Assembly (NCBI GenBank): GCA_018902385.1
Contig: JABSSW010000005.1
Span: 1 to 64,000, forward strand
Origin: Physcia stellaris
Lineage: Eukaryota > Ascomycota > Lecanoromycetes > Caliciales > Physciaceae
Reading direction: 5' to 3'
DNA length: 64,000 bases
The notes under the pieces were generated by a model. That model saw only the letters and a program-made list of their open reading frames with translations, did not search any database and was not told where the DNA came from. This document shows, one piece after another, positions 36,200-46,988 of the stretch (positions are counted from its first letter, which is position 1; every line of letters begins with the position of its first letter). The translations under genes were made by a program, and so were the position numbers.

Positions 36200-38254
36200 T
36201 TGTTGAATTGTCGTCGATTATTGATTTCGTGTTCATACGATTGCGAACGTACGCATTTGCCTTTTCTGCTTCAAATCAAAATTTTATGAGCAGCTCTGCG
36301 TTTTGAGTCATTGCTCGAATTTGATTTTCGAACGTTCTTATGACACGCTCTATTACGTCGTTTTGAATGAAGTTGTACGAGACGATGTATTGTGAAACAA
36401 TGTCGATAGATTCGCATCAAAAGTCAGTATAGATTTCAATTCTTTGACGTTGTCACAACGTACTGTTTGTAGTTTTCGTTGAGTTTCTAGTTTCATTTTC
36501 AACTTCCATTTGTTGAGGGCTTCAGGAGCATCGACTCGTTTGCGAAGAAATAGAATTCACGTTCGTCGAAAATGATTATTCACGATTTCTAAAAAGTATT
36601 CGTAGCCGAGTTTTGAAGCAGATAAGAATTCGCAAATATCAATAAACATCAATTTCAATATATGAGTTTTGCGTTCGGCTAGACGACGATTATGTGCATT
36701 AGTCATTTTCGTAATCGCACATATCTTACATGAATCGCTGCGATTTTCGACGATGGGAATCGACTTGCGTAAAGTTGTGATTTTGTGCAAATTTCGAAAT
36801 TTTGCAAATTTCATATGATCAGAACGTCGATGTCATAACTCGTATAGGTCACGTCTTTTTTGATCAGCATTTGGGTCAATATTTGAGTCAACATTTGGGT
36901 CAATACTTGAGCCAACATCCGATGATTGAGAATCGGTCTCGATATCACTTCGAGAATCAATATTTGCATCGGGCAAGATATCGTTCGAGTTCACGATTGT
37001 TGACATTGCAAATGAGACAGACAAAGCTTTAAAAGGTTCAATTGCAAACATCGTGTTGCTCGTTAACAATGCGTACTTTCTAAGCTCTGGTGTGATCTTG
37101 TCTATTATGTAGACATTTTTTTGAACGAATGCTCGAAGTATTTTAACGTCTTGCTTATTGCGCATGAACAAACTATCGTCATTGAAGTTTTTTATTAATC
37201 TTTTTTGATAAAGTGTTTGTCAAATAGAAGATTGACGTCGAGATCGGTACATAAAACTTTCGTTAACGTCTCTCATCATTTTTGACTCGCATCGTCATTG
37301 AATCACATTGATTTGAATACAATCTTTTCTCTTCGATCTTGATCGTGCGTCTTTTAATCGATTTGAGAGGCCCACTAAAAAGTCGAAAATCGTCAGTCAT
37401 GTGACGACGAGACATCGATATTTGCAACTCATACAGACTTGAAAAATTTATTGATCAGCTCTTTGAATAAGACGGCGATTTCCTTCATGTGCTTTTCATT
37501 GTTTGAATCGATGTCGATGTCGAAGCTTGAATTGCTGCTGGACGAAAAAGAATCGACGACGTTGTACGCTTTGTGCTTTTTATTCTTGCGTAAAAGCTTC
37601 TTGATCTTTTTTTTTTTCGTTTTTTAACTTTTTCAGAAAATCACACTTTGCGATTCGGTGTGGATTATCGCAAAGAAAACATCTCGTCTTTTTGCTTTAA
37701 TTTTGGGACGACGAGGACTTTCGTCGAAACTGAAGAATCGTCGTTGAGATATGCGATAAGATTGGCGACGATTGTTCTTGATCATCAATGTCGACTCGAC
37801 GATCTTGCTTGCAATGAATTGTGTCTTTTTCTTTTGCAACTTCTGAATAGATTTATCGACATCGGGATTGTTTTGTGCGTCGATTGAAAATCACGAATGA
37901 CATCGTATTCGACAGACAAAAATGTTAAAAGTGTTTGAAGACGACGTTTTGATTTGGACAAATTCGTCATGTCTGATTGCATGTTTGCAACTTTGCGACT
38001 CTTCTTGATGATATCGGTATAGACGACCTCAATGATCGCGTTTGAAGATTTTTTGTAGAATTAAAGTTTTTGCAACAACTGTCGTCCAGTTGTAGCGACT
38101 TTTGTTTGTATTTGTTGACAAGAGTTTTCCAAATCTCTCTGACAGTTTTCAGTTTCGTCATCAATTTTTGATTATCGTCATCGATACATTCGATGAGTTG
38201 ATATTGTGCTTTTGCGTCGAACTTCTTTTCAGTCTCTTTTTCATCAAAGCTCAA
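36200..38254 (-). pseudogene. Element K gag, protease and integrase fossil
   Basis: The piece at 37,967-38,254 resembles the copia gag (UBN2) core: QYQLIECIDD and LKTVREIWKTLVNKYKQKS. A knuckle-like CFLCDNPHRIAKC lies near 37,660. The pre-integrase and integrase stretch at 36,557-36,814 shows CKICAITKMTNAHNRR, the integrase-finger end, then LKLMFIDICEF with a catalytic-core Asp and YEYFLEIVNNHFRR. An acidic, 15-bp-periodic segment at about 36,865-36,921 codes for repeated DPN/DSNI residues. Confidence 0.85.
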
Positions 38255-38669
38255 ATCGACATTTCATTTTGATTTTCGAAGATCATTCGGCAACAGTCTC
38301 GACACATAATTTGAGTCGACGATCATTCAGATTTCTTCGTCGATGAATCGTTCGCTTCATTAACTTGAATCATTTCTCGCAATTCTGACGAGTAAGGATA
38401 TCGCAAATTCGACGCGCGTTGAATTTGCTGACCTCGAAATCGTTCATGATGCGTGATGTGATATGTAAGTATGTATTCGAATGTAAATTCTCTCTATTGT
38501 CGTGTGCTTTCTCGTGAAGCTGTCGATCGAGTCGTGTAGATTTTTTTACTGCTTTAACGCGATCGAACGATGAGTCCTTTTCACAGCTGTTTGATCCTCG
38601 TGATTTCGTGGTCGAACGATTGACGCTGATTATTTTCAGAAAGCTTATGCTAATCCGAATCTCATAATT

Positions 38670-38866
38670 TATTGAACGAATGTGAGTGACTGCCATTGCA
38701 TTACATGCAATACTACCGAAGTTACGTACAGAAGTAAGTACAATTTGGTTGCGCAGATGTTTCTAGTAGTGGCCGGTCTTGGCACGTCTCGCTTAGCCGA
38801 CCAATCAGGAGCCTTTGGTCACATTCGTGCCTATCCTTCAGTCTCCTGCCACCGTACTTTCCAACA
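38670..38866 (-). repeat. Element K 5' LTR
   Basis: 197 bp, the less mutated member of the pair; it retains GTGGCCGGTCTTGG and GCCGACCAATCAGG. The target duplication TTGAT follows at 38,867-38,871. Confidence 0.94.
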
Positions 38867-39059
38867 TTGATGATTGATTTCGATCGACACGTCGAATCGA
38901 ACGAACAATAAAGTTTTCGACAACGACAACGAAAAAAATATTGATGAGCAGATGATTTGCGTACAAAATGCAAAACTGTTCGAAAATTGATACGTTAAAA
39001 AACAAAAAATGATGTCGTTTTGTTTACGTACAAATCATCGTTTGAATGATATTATCAAT

Positions 39060-39249
39060 TGTTATGCGTAAAGTTTGAATTGATTGATTTAAAAATTATG
39101 ACAAAATGTCAATTTATGTACAATAATTGCGAGTCAGTTGTTTGATCATCACTCATTTAATATGAAATAACGACAAAATTCTTGTCAAAAATCATGTCAG
39201 AATATTTGATCTAAATTCATATCATTTAATTTGATTTTGTGTCATAACA
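39060..39249 (-). repeat. Element G 5' LTR
   Basis: 190 bp, direct repeat of 25,988-26,181, slightly less mutated (GCGAGTCAG, CACTCATT, GTCAGAATATTTGATC). The target duplication TGCAA follows at 39,250-39,254. Confidence 0.92.
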
Positions 39250-39254
39250 TGCAA

Positions 39255-40040
39255 TTTCAAAACATTCAATCAAATTAATTTTTTTCATTATGCAATCGAT
39301 TTTATATTTTTCGTCAACACGTCGAAATATTCAAATTTTGAATAAATCAATTTGAAAATTTGAACATGTTTTCAAAACGTATCGTGTATATTTGTTGTTT
39401 GTTATTCAAATTTTATTCGTTCACAATATAACGTTTCATTGTAATTGATTTCAATTGAAACGTTCGTGAACAAAAATCAATCGTAAAAATTTGTTTTTTT
39501 CAAGATAAATGATTTTTTTCTACTTAATTTTCGAAATATTTTTCTTTTTACATGAATTTTCGCATAATTTTTTTAAAAACGAAAAGATGAAATTTTTCGT
39601 TGATTTAAATAAACGACATTCGTCGTGTACGTTTTGAATTTGTAATGAAATCGATTATTCGTCGTTTCGTAAACGTGTTCAACAAAATTTTTGAATCACA
39701 ACGTTGTTTTTTCGAAATAAATTTGTGTGTTTTCGCATATTGTATTTGTTTCGCAATACAATCAACGTTTATTAAACGAAAATGTTGAACAATTTTTTCG
39801 TAATTTTAATTGAATATTCGAAACGTTTGCATTTGTAATTTTTGAATTCGCGTCAAAGAAATAATACGTTGACGTGACGATGAAACAAATCTCGTTAAAA
39901 TAATAAATCTCGTTGAAATAACAAATTTCGTTGATAATAAAAATTGAAAATTCAATCAAAATGTAATATTTATTTCTGTTAATGATATTGTTGTTGAATA
40001 AATTGTGAAATATTATTTTGCAATACAAATTATTATAAAA
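39255..40040. other. Unidentified eroded AT-rich stretch between G and R1
   Basis: Carries the same mutation signature. A minus-strand frame at 39,762-40,028 has a short repeated NEI(C/Y)YF motif from locally repetitive DNA but no domain. Nothing identified. Confidence 0.4.
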
Positions 40041-42500
40041 AACAAATAAATTCGAAAGTTTTTTTAAAAAAAACTTTGTCGAAAATTCTTAAAATTAAAA
40101 TCAAATCTGATAAAATTACGAAATCAAAATTTTTTGCGATTTCATCGATTTCGCATTTTAATAATTTTTTAATTCAATAAATAAATCATACATTCGAAGA
40201 TTTGTTTTGAAACACGAAATGAATATTATTCAAAAAATCAAAAATATCGAAAATCGAACGAATGCGCATTGAATTATGATGAATATAACATTGTTGTTTC
40301 GCAAACGTTGTTGCGAAATTGTTTTACAAACACATTTTTAACATGATTTTTCAAATTTCAAAACTATTGCGATAATGAATCGATTTTTGTTATTTTTGCA
40401 ATATTGAAATGCGTTCATTTTGTTTTACAATTTTGATTAAATAAATGAAAATTATATTTGATTGTTGATTGATGTGCAAATTGCAAATCAATTGCAACAA
40501 CAAATTACATTTTTGATGATTGATCGTCAAATAAATTTTGAATTAATTAAATCGAAAAAAATGTCGCAAATTTGAAATTCATAATTGAAAAATTTCAATG
40601 TCAAACATGAAATTTGAATTGCAAAAATTGCAATCATTTGATTATATTTTCGAAACATATCATGATTTTCGATTGAATATAACGCAATAAAATATCAAAA
40701 TGTATTTGTTTTGATATTGATCATTTTGAATATTATGTACATATGTTGATTTCAAAATTTTGATTGATTTAATCATTTGCGACAAAAATATCGAAAATAT
40801 GTTATACAAATCGAATTTGTTTTTTCAACGAAATTTTTTGATTTATTAAAATTTCAAAAATTCGAATTTGCAATTTTTATATCGATGTATGTTTGCGAAA
40901 ATGATTCGCGTATAAAAATATTCGATAAAATATTCGACAAAATATTCGATAAAACATTTGTTGAAACATTTGATAAAACATTCGATAAAATATTTAATAA
41001 AACATTTGATAAAAATCGATTCGATTTAAAAAAAACAATTCGTGAAAATTATATCGATTATAATATATTCGAATGAAATTTTTTTTTGTTTTCATTTATG
41101 TTTGTTTGTTTCGATTTTCAATTCAATCAATTTGTTTTATTGCATTTTTTCGTCGTCGTTAAAACGATTATCAAAATCGATCGATTCGTCGATCATATAT
41201 ATATCGTTCGATTTATCAAAATCATTCGATTCGTTTGATCAAATTGAATGTTTTTTTTTTATTTTTGTTGTTTTCGTTTTCATTTTTCGTTCGTTTTTTT
41301 CGTTCGTTTGATATTTTTTGCAAATTGAATTTTTTCGAAAATTGAAATATTGTGTGAAAAATCAAATTTTTTTTTTTTGCATCGCATTGCAAACGTATTT
41401 CGTCAACGATTTGAAAAAAAAACGATTGTTATATTTGATTTTTTTTTTCATATGCAAACGAATTTTTTTTTCATCGTTAATTCGAACAATCGTAAAAAAA
41501 AATAATACGTTTTGAATTTGCAATGAACATAATCATTTCATACAAAACGTTTCGTTTAAAATTGAAAACGAAAATGTTTTTGAAACAAAATTTTTTCAAA
41601 CAATTTTAATCGATATTCGAAATTCGAAAATTTTTTTTATTGATTCGTATGATTTCAAATCGTTTCAATCGTCAAAAATATTGAAAAATTTGATTTTTTC
41701 AAATTTTTTGATTTTTTTGCAATAATTTTGTTGTGATTTCATTTGAAAACGCGTATATGTTTTAATTTTTAAAACATCAAATGCAACGTCAAACATAAAA
41801 CGTGTTTTAATCATTGAATTTTGAATAATAATTGATTGTGAAATCGAATAAATTTCAAATTTTTGTTTATTCAACGTCATTTCATTTCGATCATTAATTG
41901 TGTAATGAAATTTTCGAAACTCGACGAATGTTTGAAATATAACAATCATTGAATAACATTCGTAAAAAACGTTGATTTCGATCGATACAACAACAAAAAT
42001 AAAAATAAAAATAAAAATAAAAATAAAAATAAATTTTTAAAAAACATTTCGTTTTTTTCGTTTTTTAACATAACGATTTGTTGTATCACGCGAACGCGTC
42101 GTAATAAAAAAATTTAAATTCAACGTCAATTGCATGATTTGTTGAAATTCGTTGAAATTTTCGTGATTGAATTAATATAAAATTAAAATTGATATTGTTG
42201 TTAATGTTTAAATCATCGAATTTCGAATTCATCAATTTGTATGCGATCAAAATTTCGCATTTTAATAATTCGATGCGTTCACGTCAAAATTTAACAAACG
42301 TTACAATATTGAATTTTTTTATTAAATTTTACAATTTTGATTACATAAACAAAAATTATATCAAATTTTTGATTGATGTGCAATGTGCGAAAAAATTGCA
42401 TCAAAATTTTGATGTTTTTCGTCAAAATTGATTTAATTCAATAAAAAATAAACTTTTTGTAAAAAAAACGATAAATATTTTTTTATAAATTGTGTTTTAT
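40041..42500. repeat. R1: copy 1 of an unclassified 2.46-kb repeat
   Basis: Direct repeat of R2 (44,143-46,930), alike throughout with scattered C/T and G/A differences. It begins AACAAATAAATTCGAAA with a T-tract/A-tract palindrome and ends TAAATTGTGTTTTAT. Landmarks: a 12-bp minisatellite at 40,921-41,012 and an (AAAAAT)n run near 42,000-42,030. The minus strand between about 41,950 and 40,050 has long open pieces (94 codons at 41,665-41,949 is conserved in R2) and may be the coding side. I recognise no transposase, RT or helicase, and see no LTR, terminal inverted repeat or target duplication. Confidence 0.8.
40921..41012 (+). repeat. 12-bp minisatellite in R1
   Basis: About seven to eight tandem copies of TTCGATAAAATA-like units, read as repeated Phe-Asp-Lys-Ile/Thr on + or repeated Phe-Ile-(Glu/Lys)-(Cys/Tyr) on -. 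The same array with slightly different units is in R2. Confidence 0.85.
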
Positions 42501-44142
42501 AACATGAAAATTGTTAAAAACAAAAACAAATTTTATTTTTACGAAAAATTATGTGTCAATTTTATCGTAAAATTGCGATTATTTTAAAATTGTCAAATAA
42601 TTACGTAATCAAAAAATTTGATTGTTTTAAAATCGTGTCAAATCTGTTACGTTTTTTTCGTATTATCGTAAAAAAATCAAAAATGTTTACACATGTTGAC
42701 AATGTTTTTGATTCGTCACGTATTCGATATATAACGTTGCAAATGTCAAAAACGTTATTGAATTGACACGTTGCAACGATATTTTTCAATATCAAAATTC
42801 AAACATCATATCGAAATTCGAAATAGAAAATGCGTCAATGCGCAACGCGATGTATGCAAATCAATTACAATGCGCAACATTAACGTCATTTATTCATTAA
42901 ATTTGAATAACGTTTTCGCGTAAATTTTGTTTGAATCGTTTAATTTTAATGTTCAAATTCATAAATCGTAATTGTTCACGCAATTACGTCGAAAAAATGT
43001 TTCATTGTTTATCGACATAAAATTTACAATTGAATTATGCAAATTGTATAAACGTTATAAATCGACTTTTTAGTCATTAAACAATGAATAACAATATTTA
43101 AATCGATTTCGAATCATTTAATCAACAATAACAAATATTTAAATTAACATAAAACGTCAAAAGTCGAAAATCAATTGTAGAAATTCGATATCAATTGTGA
43201 AAATCTTAATTAAATTAAACGTTTTCGCTTTTTTTGATATTGATTGTCAAAAAAAAATTACGAAAAACGCGTAACGACGTCGTTATTAACGTTATGAAAA
43301 AATAATTTCATTTTTGAAAAATTGACGTATTTTTCACATAAAAAGATGTAATTTATAATATAATACGTGTATTATACATTATATAACAATTAAATAAAAA
43401 AATGTTTTTAGTCATTAAATGATTTTAATACGTAAATGATTTGTTTAATTGATTAAAATTTTGTTATTCATTGCTCAAAATTGATTCAAATAATTCAAAA
43501 TCGATTTAAATACAGTCAGTTTTGATTTAATATTACGAAAAAACAAAATTTTTGACTAATTGATTAATCGATTCGAAATCGAATTGAAACGCACAAATTA
43601 ATAAAAACATTTTCTCGACGCACGATGTATTTAAATTGTAAATTTGACAAATTTGACGTAAATAAACGATTATTTGACGATTATCGATGAACAACGAAAA
43701 TGTTATCGTGTATTTATCGTGACATTAAAATGATTATAATATCACGATTATTACATTAAAATATGTAAATTTAATTACATTTATGAATTGATTCGTTTTT
43801 TCAATAAAACGTTTCAAAATTTAATTACGTTAACAAAATCAAACGATTTTTGCACAATCAAATTCAATAACGATAATTATACAAAAACGTTTTGAACAAA
43901 TTATCGTTGTTGAAAATTTACGCTAAATAATCGTTCAAAAACGATTATTTATTAAAATAATTTTGCATTTTTTGCATCATCGCGTTTACATTTTTTTTCA
44001 AATTTAAATGATCAACAAATATTAATTGTAAATAAAAACAATTTCGTTTTGCAAAAAAAAATTGCTAAATTGTGTGTCAATTAATTGATATTGCATTATA
44101 CATTTTTAATATTATTACAATGACGTTGTTTATATTTGTTCG
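42501..44142. other. Eroded spacer between R1 and R2, with a possible Tc1-like helix-turn-helix remnant
   Basis: Mostly unidentified AT-rich DNA. A 71-codon plus-strand frame at 42,551-42,766 reads YVIKKFDCFKIVSNLLRFFR, then SSRIRYITLQMSKTLLN. The spacing resembles the helix-turn-helix and 'GRPR.iT.r....L' linker of Tc1/mariner-type transposases, allowing for this region's base loss. No catalytic domain is seen downstream, so this is weak. The rest, to 44,142, shows nothing. Confidence 0.3.
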
Positions 44143-45022
44143 AACAAATAAATTCGAAAATTTTTTTAAAAAAAACTTTGTCGAAAATTTTTAAAATTAA
44201 AATCAAATTTGATAAAATTACGAAATCAAAATTTTTTGCGATTTCATCGATTTCGCATTTTAATAATTTTTTAATTCAATAAATAAATTATACATTCGAA
44301 AATTTGTTTTGAAACACGAAATGAATATTATTCAAAAAATCAAAAATATCGAAAATCGAACGAATGCGCATTGAATTATGATGAATATAACATTGTTGTT
44401 TCGCAAACGTTGTTGCGAAATTGTTTTACAAACACATTTTTAACATGATTTTTCAAATTTCAAAATTATTGCGATAATGAATCGATTTTTATTATTTTTG
44501 CAACGTTGAAATGCGTTCATTTTGTTTTACAATTTTGAATAAATAAATGAAAATTATATTTGATTGTTGATTGATGTGCAAATTGCAAATCAATTGCAAC
44601 AACAAATTACATTTTTGATGATTGATCGTCAAATAAATTTTGAATTAATTAAATCGAAAAAAAATGTCGCAAATTTGAAATTCATAATTGAAAAATTTCA
44701 ATGTTAAACATAAAATTTGAATTGCAAAAATTGCAATCATTTAATTATATTTTCGAAACATATCATGATTTTCGATTGAATATAACGCAATAAAATATCA
44801 AAATGTATTTGTTTTGATATTGATTATTTTGAATATTATGTACATATATTGATTTCAAAATTTTGATTGATTTGATTATTTGCGACAAAAATATCGAAAA
44901 TATGTTATACAAATCGAATTTGTTTTTTCAACGAAATTTTTTGATTTATTAAAATTTCAAAAATTCGAATTTGCAATTTTTGCATCGATGTATGTTTGCG
45001 AAAATGATTCGCGCATAAAAAC

Positions 45023-45117
45023 ATTCGATAAAATATTCGATAAAACATTCGATAAAACATTTGTTAAAACATTTGATAAAACATTCGATAAAACATTTGA
45101 TAAAACATTTGATAAAA
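45023..45117 (+). repeat. 12-bp minisatellite in R2
   Basis: Counterpart of 40,921-41,012, about eight units of the TTCGATAAAACA type. Confidence 0.85.
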
Positions 45118-45529
45118 ATCGATTCGATTTGAAAAAAACAATTCGTGAAAATTATATCGATCATGACATATTCGAATAAAAAATTTTTTTGTTTTCATTT
45201 ATGTTCGTTTGTTTCGATTTTCAATTCAATCAATTCGTTTTATTGCATTTTTTCGTTGTCGTTAAAACGATTGTCAAAATCGATCGATTCGTCGATTATA
45301 TATATATCGTTCGATTTATCAAAATTATTCGATTCGTTTGATCAAATTAAATGTGTTATTTTTTTTTGTTATTTTCGTTTTTATTTGTTTTTCGTTTTTT
45401 TCGTTCGTTTTTTTCGCTCGTTTGATATTTTTTGCAAATTGAATTTTTTCGAAAATTGAAATATCGTGTGAAAAATCAAATTTTTATTTTTTTTTGCATC
45501 GTATTGCAAACGTATTTCGTCAACGATTT

Positions 45530-45843
45530 TGTAAAATATTCAAAATTCAAATCAACAGAACATTGCGAATCGAATTTCGATAAAATTATATTAAACAATT
45601 CGATCATCGAAATTCGATAAATCATAAAAACGATCAATTTGATCACGTCAATATCAGATTTTCGATTGAATTCAACAAATTCATATTTTCGAATAATTTT
45701 CGAAGTGTGTGTACGATTGAGCAAATTGACTGATTATATAAGCAAAAATCTGTAAAATAATTAATTTTGCAATTATTAATTTAATTTAATCATACAATCG
45801 TTTCTGCTATACATTTCTGATGTCACATTTCTTGAATCTTACA
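45530..45843 (+). mobile_element. Solo LTR inside R2
   Basis: 314 bp from TGTAAAATATTC to GAATCTTACA with no internal region, at a site uninterrupted in R1. Flanks are GATTT (45,525-45,529) and AATTT (45,844-45,848); the mismatch fits an ApG-to-ApA change in the right copy. The last 40 bases carry TATACATTTCTGATGTCA, also found at the 3' end of the A-family LTR, so it comes from a related but distinct family. It keeps AG and CT sites and is younger than R2. It arose by recombination between the LTRs of a lost element. Confidence 0.85.
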
Positions 45844-46930
45844 AATTTGAAAAAAAAAAAACGATTGTTATGTTTGATTTTTTTCATATGCAAACGAATT
45901 TTTTTTTATCGTTGATTCGAACAATTGTAAAAAAAAAAATACGTTTTGAATTTGCAATGAATATAATTATTTCATACAAAACGTTTCGTTCAAAATTGAA
46001 AACGAAAATATTTTTGAAACAAAATTTTTTCAAACAATTTCAATCGATATTCGAAATTCGAAAAAAGTTTTTCATTGATTCGTATGATTTCAAATCGTTT
46101 CAATCGTCAAAAATATTGAAAAATTTGATTTTTTCAAGTTTTTTGATTTTTTTGCAACAATTTTTGTTGTGATTTCATTTGAAAACGCGTATGTGTTTTA
46201 ATTTTTGAAATATCGAATGCAACGTCAAACATGAAACGTGTTTTAATCATTGAATTTTGAATAATAATTGATTGTGAAATCGAATAAATTTCAAATTTTT
46301 GTTTATTCAACGTCATTTCATTTCGATCATTGATTGTGTAATAAAATTTTCGAAATTCGACGAATGTTTGAAATATAACAATCATTGAATGACATTCGTA
46401 AAAACGTTAATTTCGATCGATGCAACAACAAAAATAAAAATAAAAATAAAAATAAAAATAAATTTTTGAAAAACATTTCGTTTTTTTCGTTTTTTGACAT
46501 GACGATTTGTTGCATTACGCGAACGCGTCGTAATAAAAAAATTTAAATTCAACGTTAATTGCATGATTTGTTGAAATTCGTTGAAATTTTCGTGATTAAA
46601 TTAATATGAAATTGAAATTGATATTGTTGTTGATGTTTAAATTATCGAATTTCGAATTTATTAATTTATATACGATCAAAATTTCGCATTTCAATAATTC
46701 GATGCGTTCACGTCAAAATTTAACAAACGTTACAATATTGAATTTTTTTCATTAAATTTTACAATTTTGATTACATAAACAAAAATCATATCAAATTTTT
46801 GATTGATGTGCAATGTGCGAAAAATTGTATCAAAATTTTGATATTTTTTGTCAAAATTGATTTAATTCAATAAAAAAGTAAATTTTTTGTAGAAAAAACG
46901 ATAAATATTTTTTTATAAATTGTGTTTTAT

Positions 46931-46988
46931 TTAAAAAGAATTTTTTTAAAATTCAAATGTTCGAAATTTCGAACAACGATTTTATTTC
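46931..46988 (+). mobile_element. Probable left edge of the PIF/Harbinger-type transposon H
   Basis: Short stretch between the R2 end and the C1 insertion. It ends in the target duplication ATTTC, so it is contiguous with 49,942 once C1 is discounted. I could not identify a terminal inverted repeat. Confidence 0.35.

Larger units (their letters stand above)
33028..38866 (-). mobile_element. Element K: Ty1/copia LTR retrotransposon nested in element G
   Basis: 5,839 bp with two 197-bp LTRs (33,028-33,224 and 38,670-38,866) and a perfect target duplication TTGAT (33,023-33,027 and 38,867-38,871). Read right to left the order is copia-specific: gag with a CxxC...H...C knuckle near 37,660, protease region, integrase (about 37,170-36,200), reverse transcriptase (about 35,234-34,670), RNase H (about 34,660-33,778). 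It is clearly less mutated than its host G, and its frames still contain Gly, Pro and Trp. It is broken by many stops and frame changes. It is younger than G. Confidence 0.94.
25988..39249 (-). mobile_element. Element G: chromodomain Ty3/gypsy LTR retrotransposon, split by copia element K
   Basis: LTRs of 194 and 190 bp (25,988-26,181 and 39,060-39,249) begin TGTTATGCGTAAAGT and end GTCATAACA, flanked by a perfect target duplication TGCAA (25,983-25,987 and 39,250-39,254). Without K (5.84 kb plus one target copy) it is about 7.4 kb. Read right to left: 5' LTR, leader, K insertion, gag-like region (about 33,000-30,600), protease, RT, RNase H, integrase, chromodomain, 3' LTR. This lineage differs from A, B and D. 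It is heavily broken, with dozens of stops, and older than K. Confidence 0.92.
44143..46930. repeat. R2: copy 2 of the unclassified 2.46-kb repeat, carrying a solo LTR
   Basis: Matches R1 from end to end except for a 314-bp LTR and its 5-bp target duplication at 45,530-45,848; without them it is about 2.47 kb. Same orientation as R1, 4.1 kb downstream. Most differences from R1 are T/C or A/G. Confidence 0.8.

Noticed and set aside
40921-41012. Regular 12-bp units looked like a CRISPR array or a repeat-protein gene.
   Set aside because: Units are contiguous with no spacers, in a eukaryotic repeat, and the frame around them is a mutated remnant.
42000-42030. (AAAAAT)n run in R1, also near 46,430-46,462 in R2, considered as a poly(A)-like LINE tail.
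   Set aside because: It is internal to the repeat, not at an end, and no LINE protein is visible.
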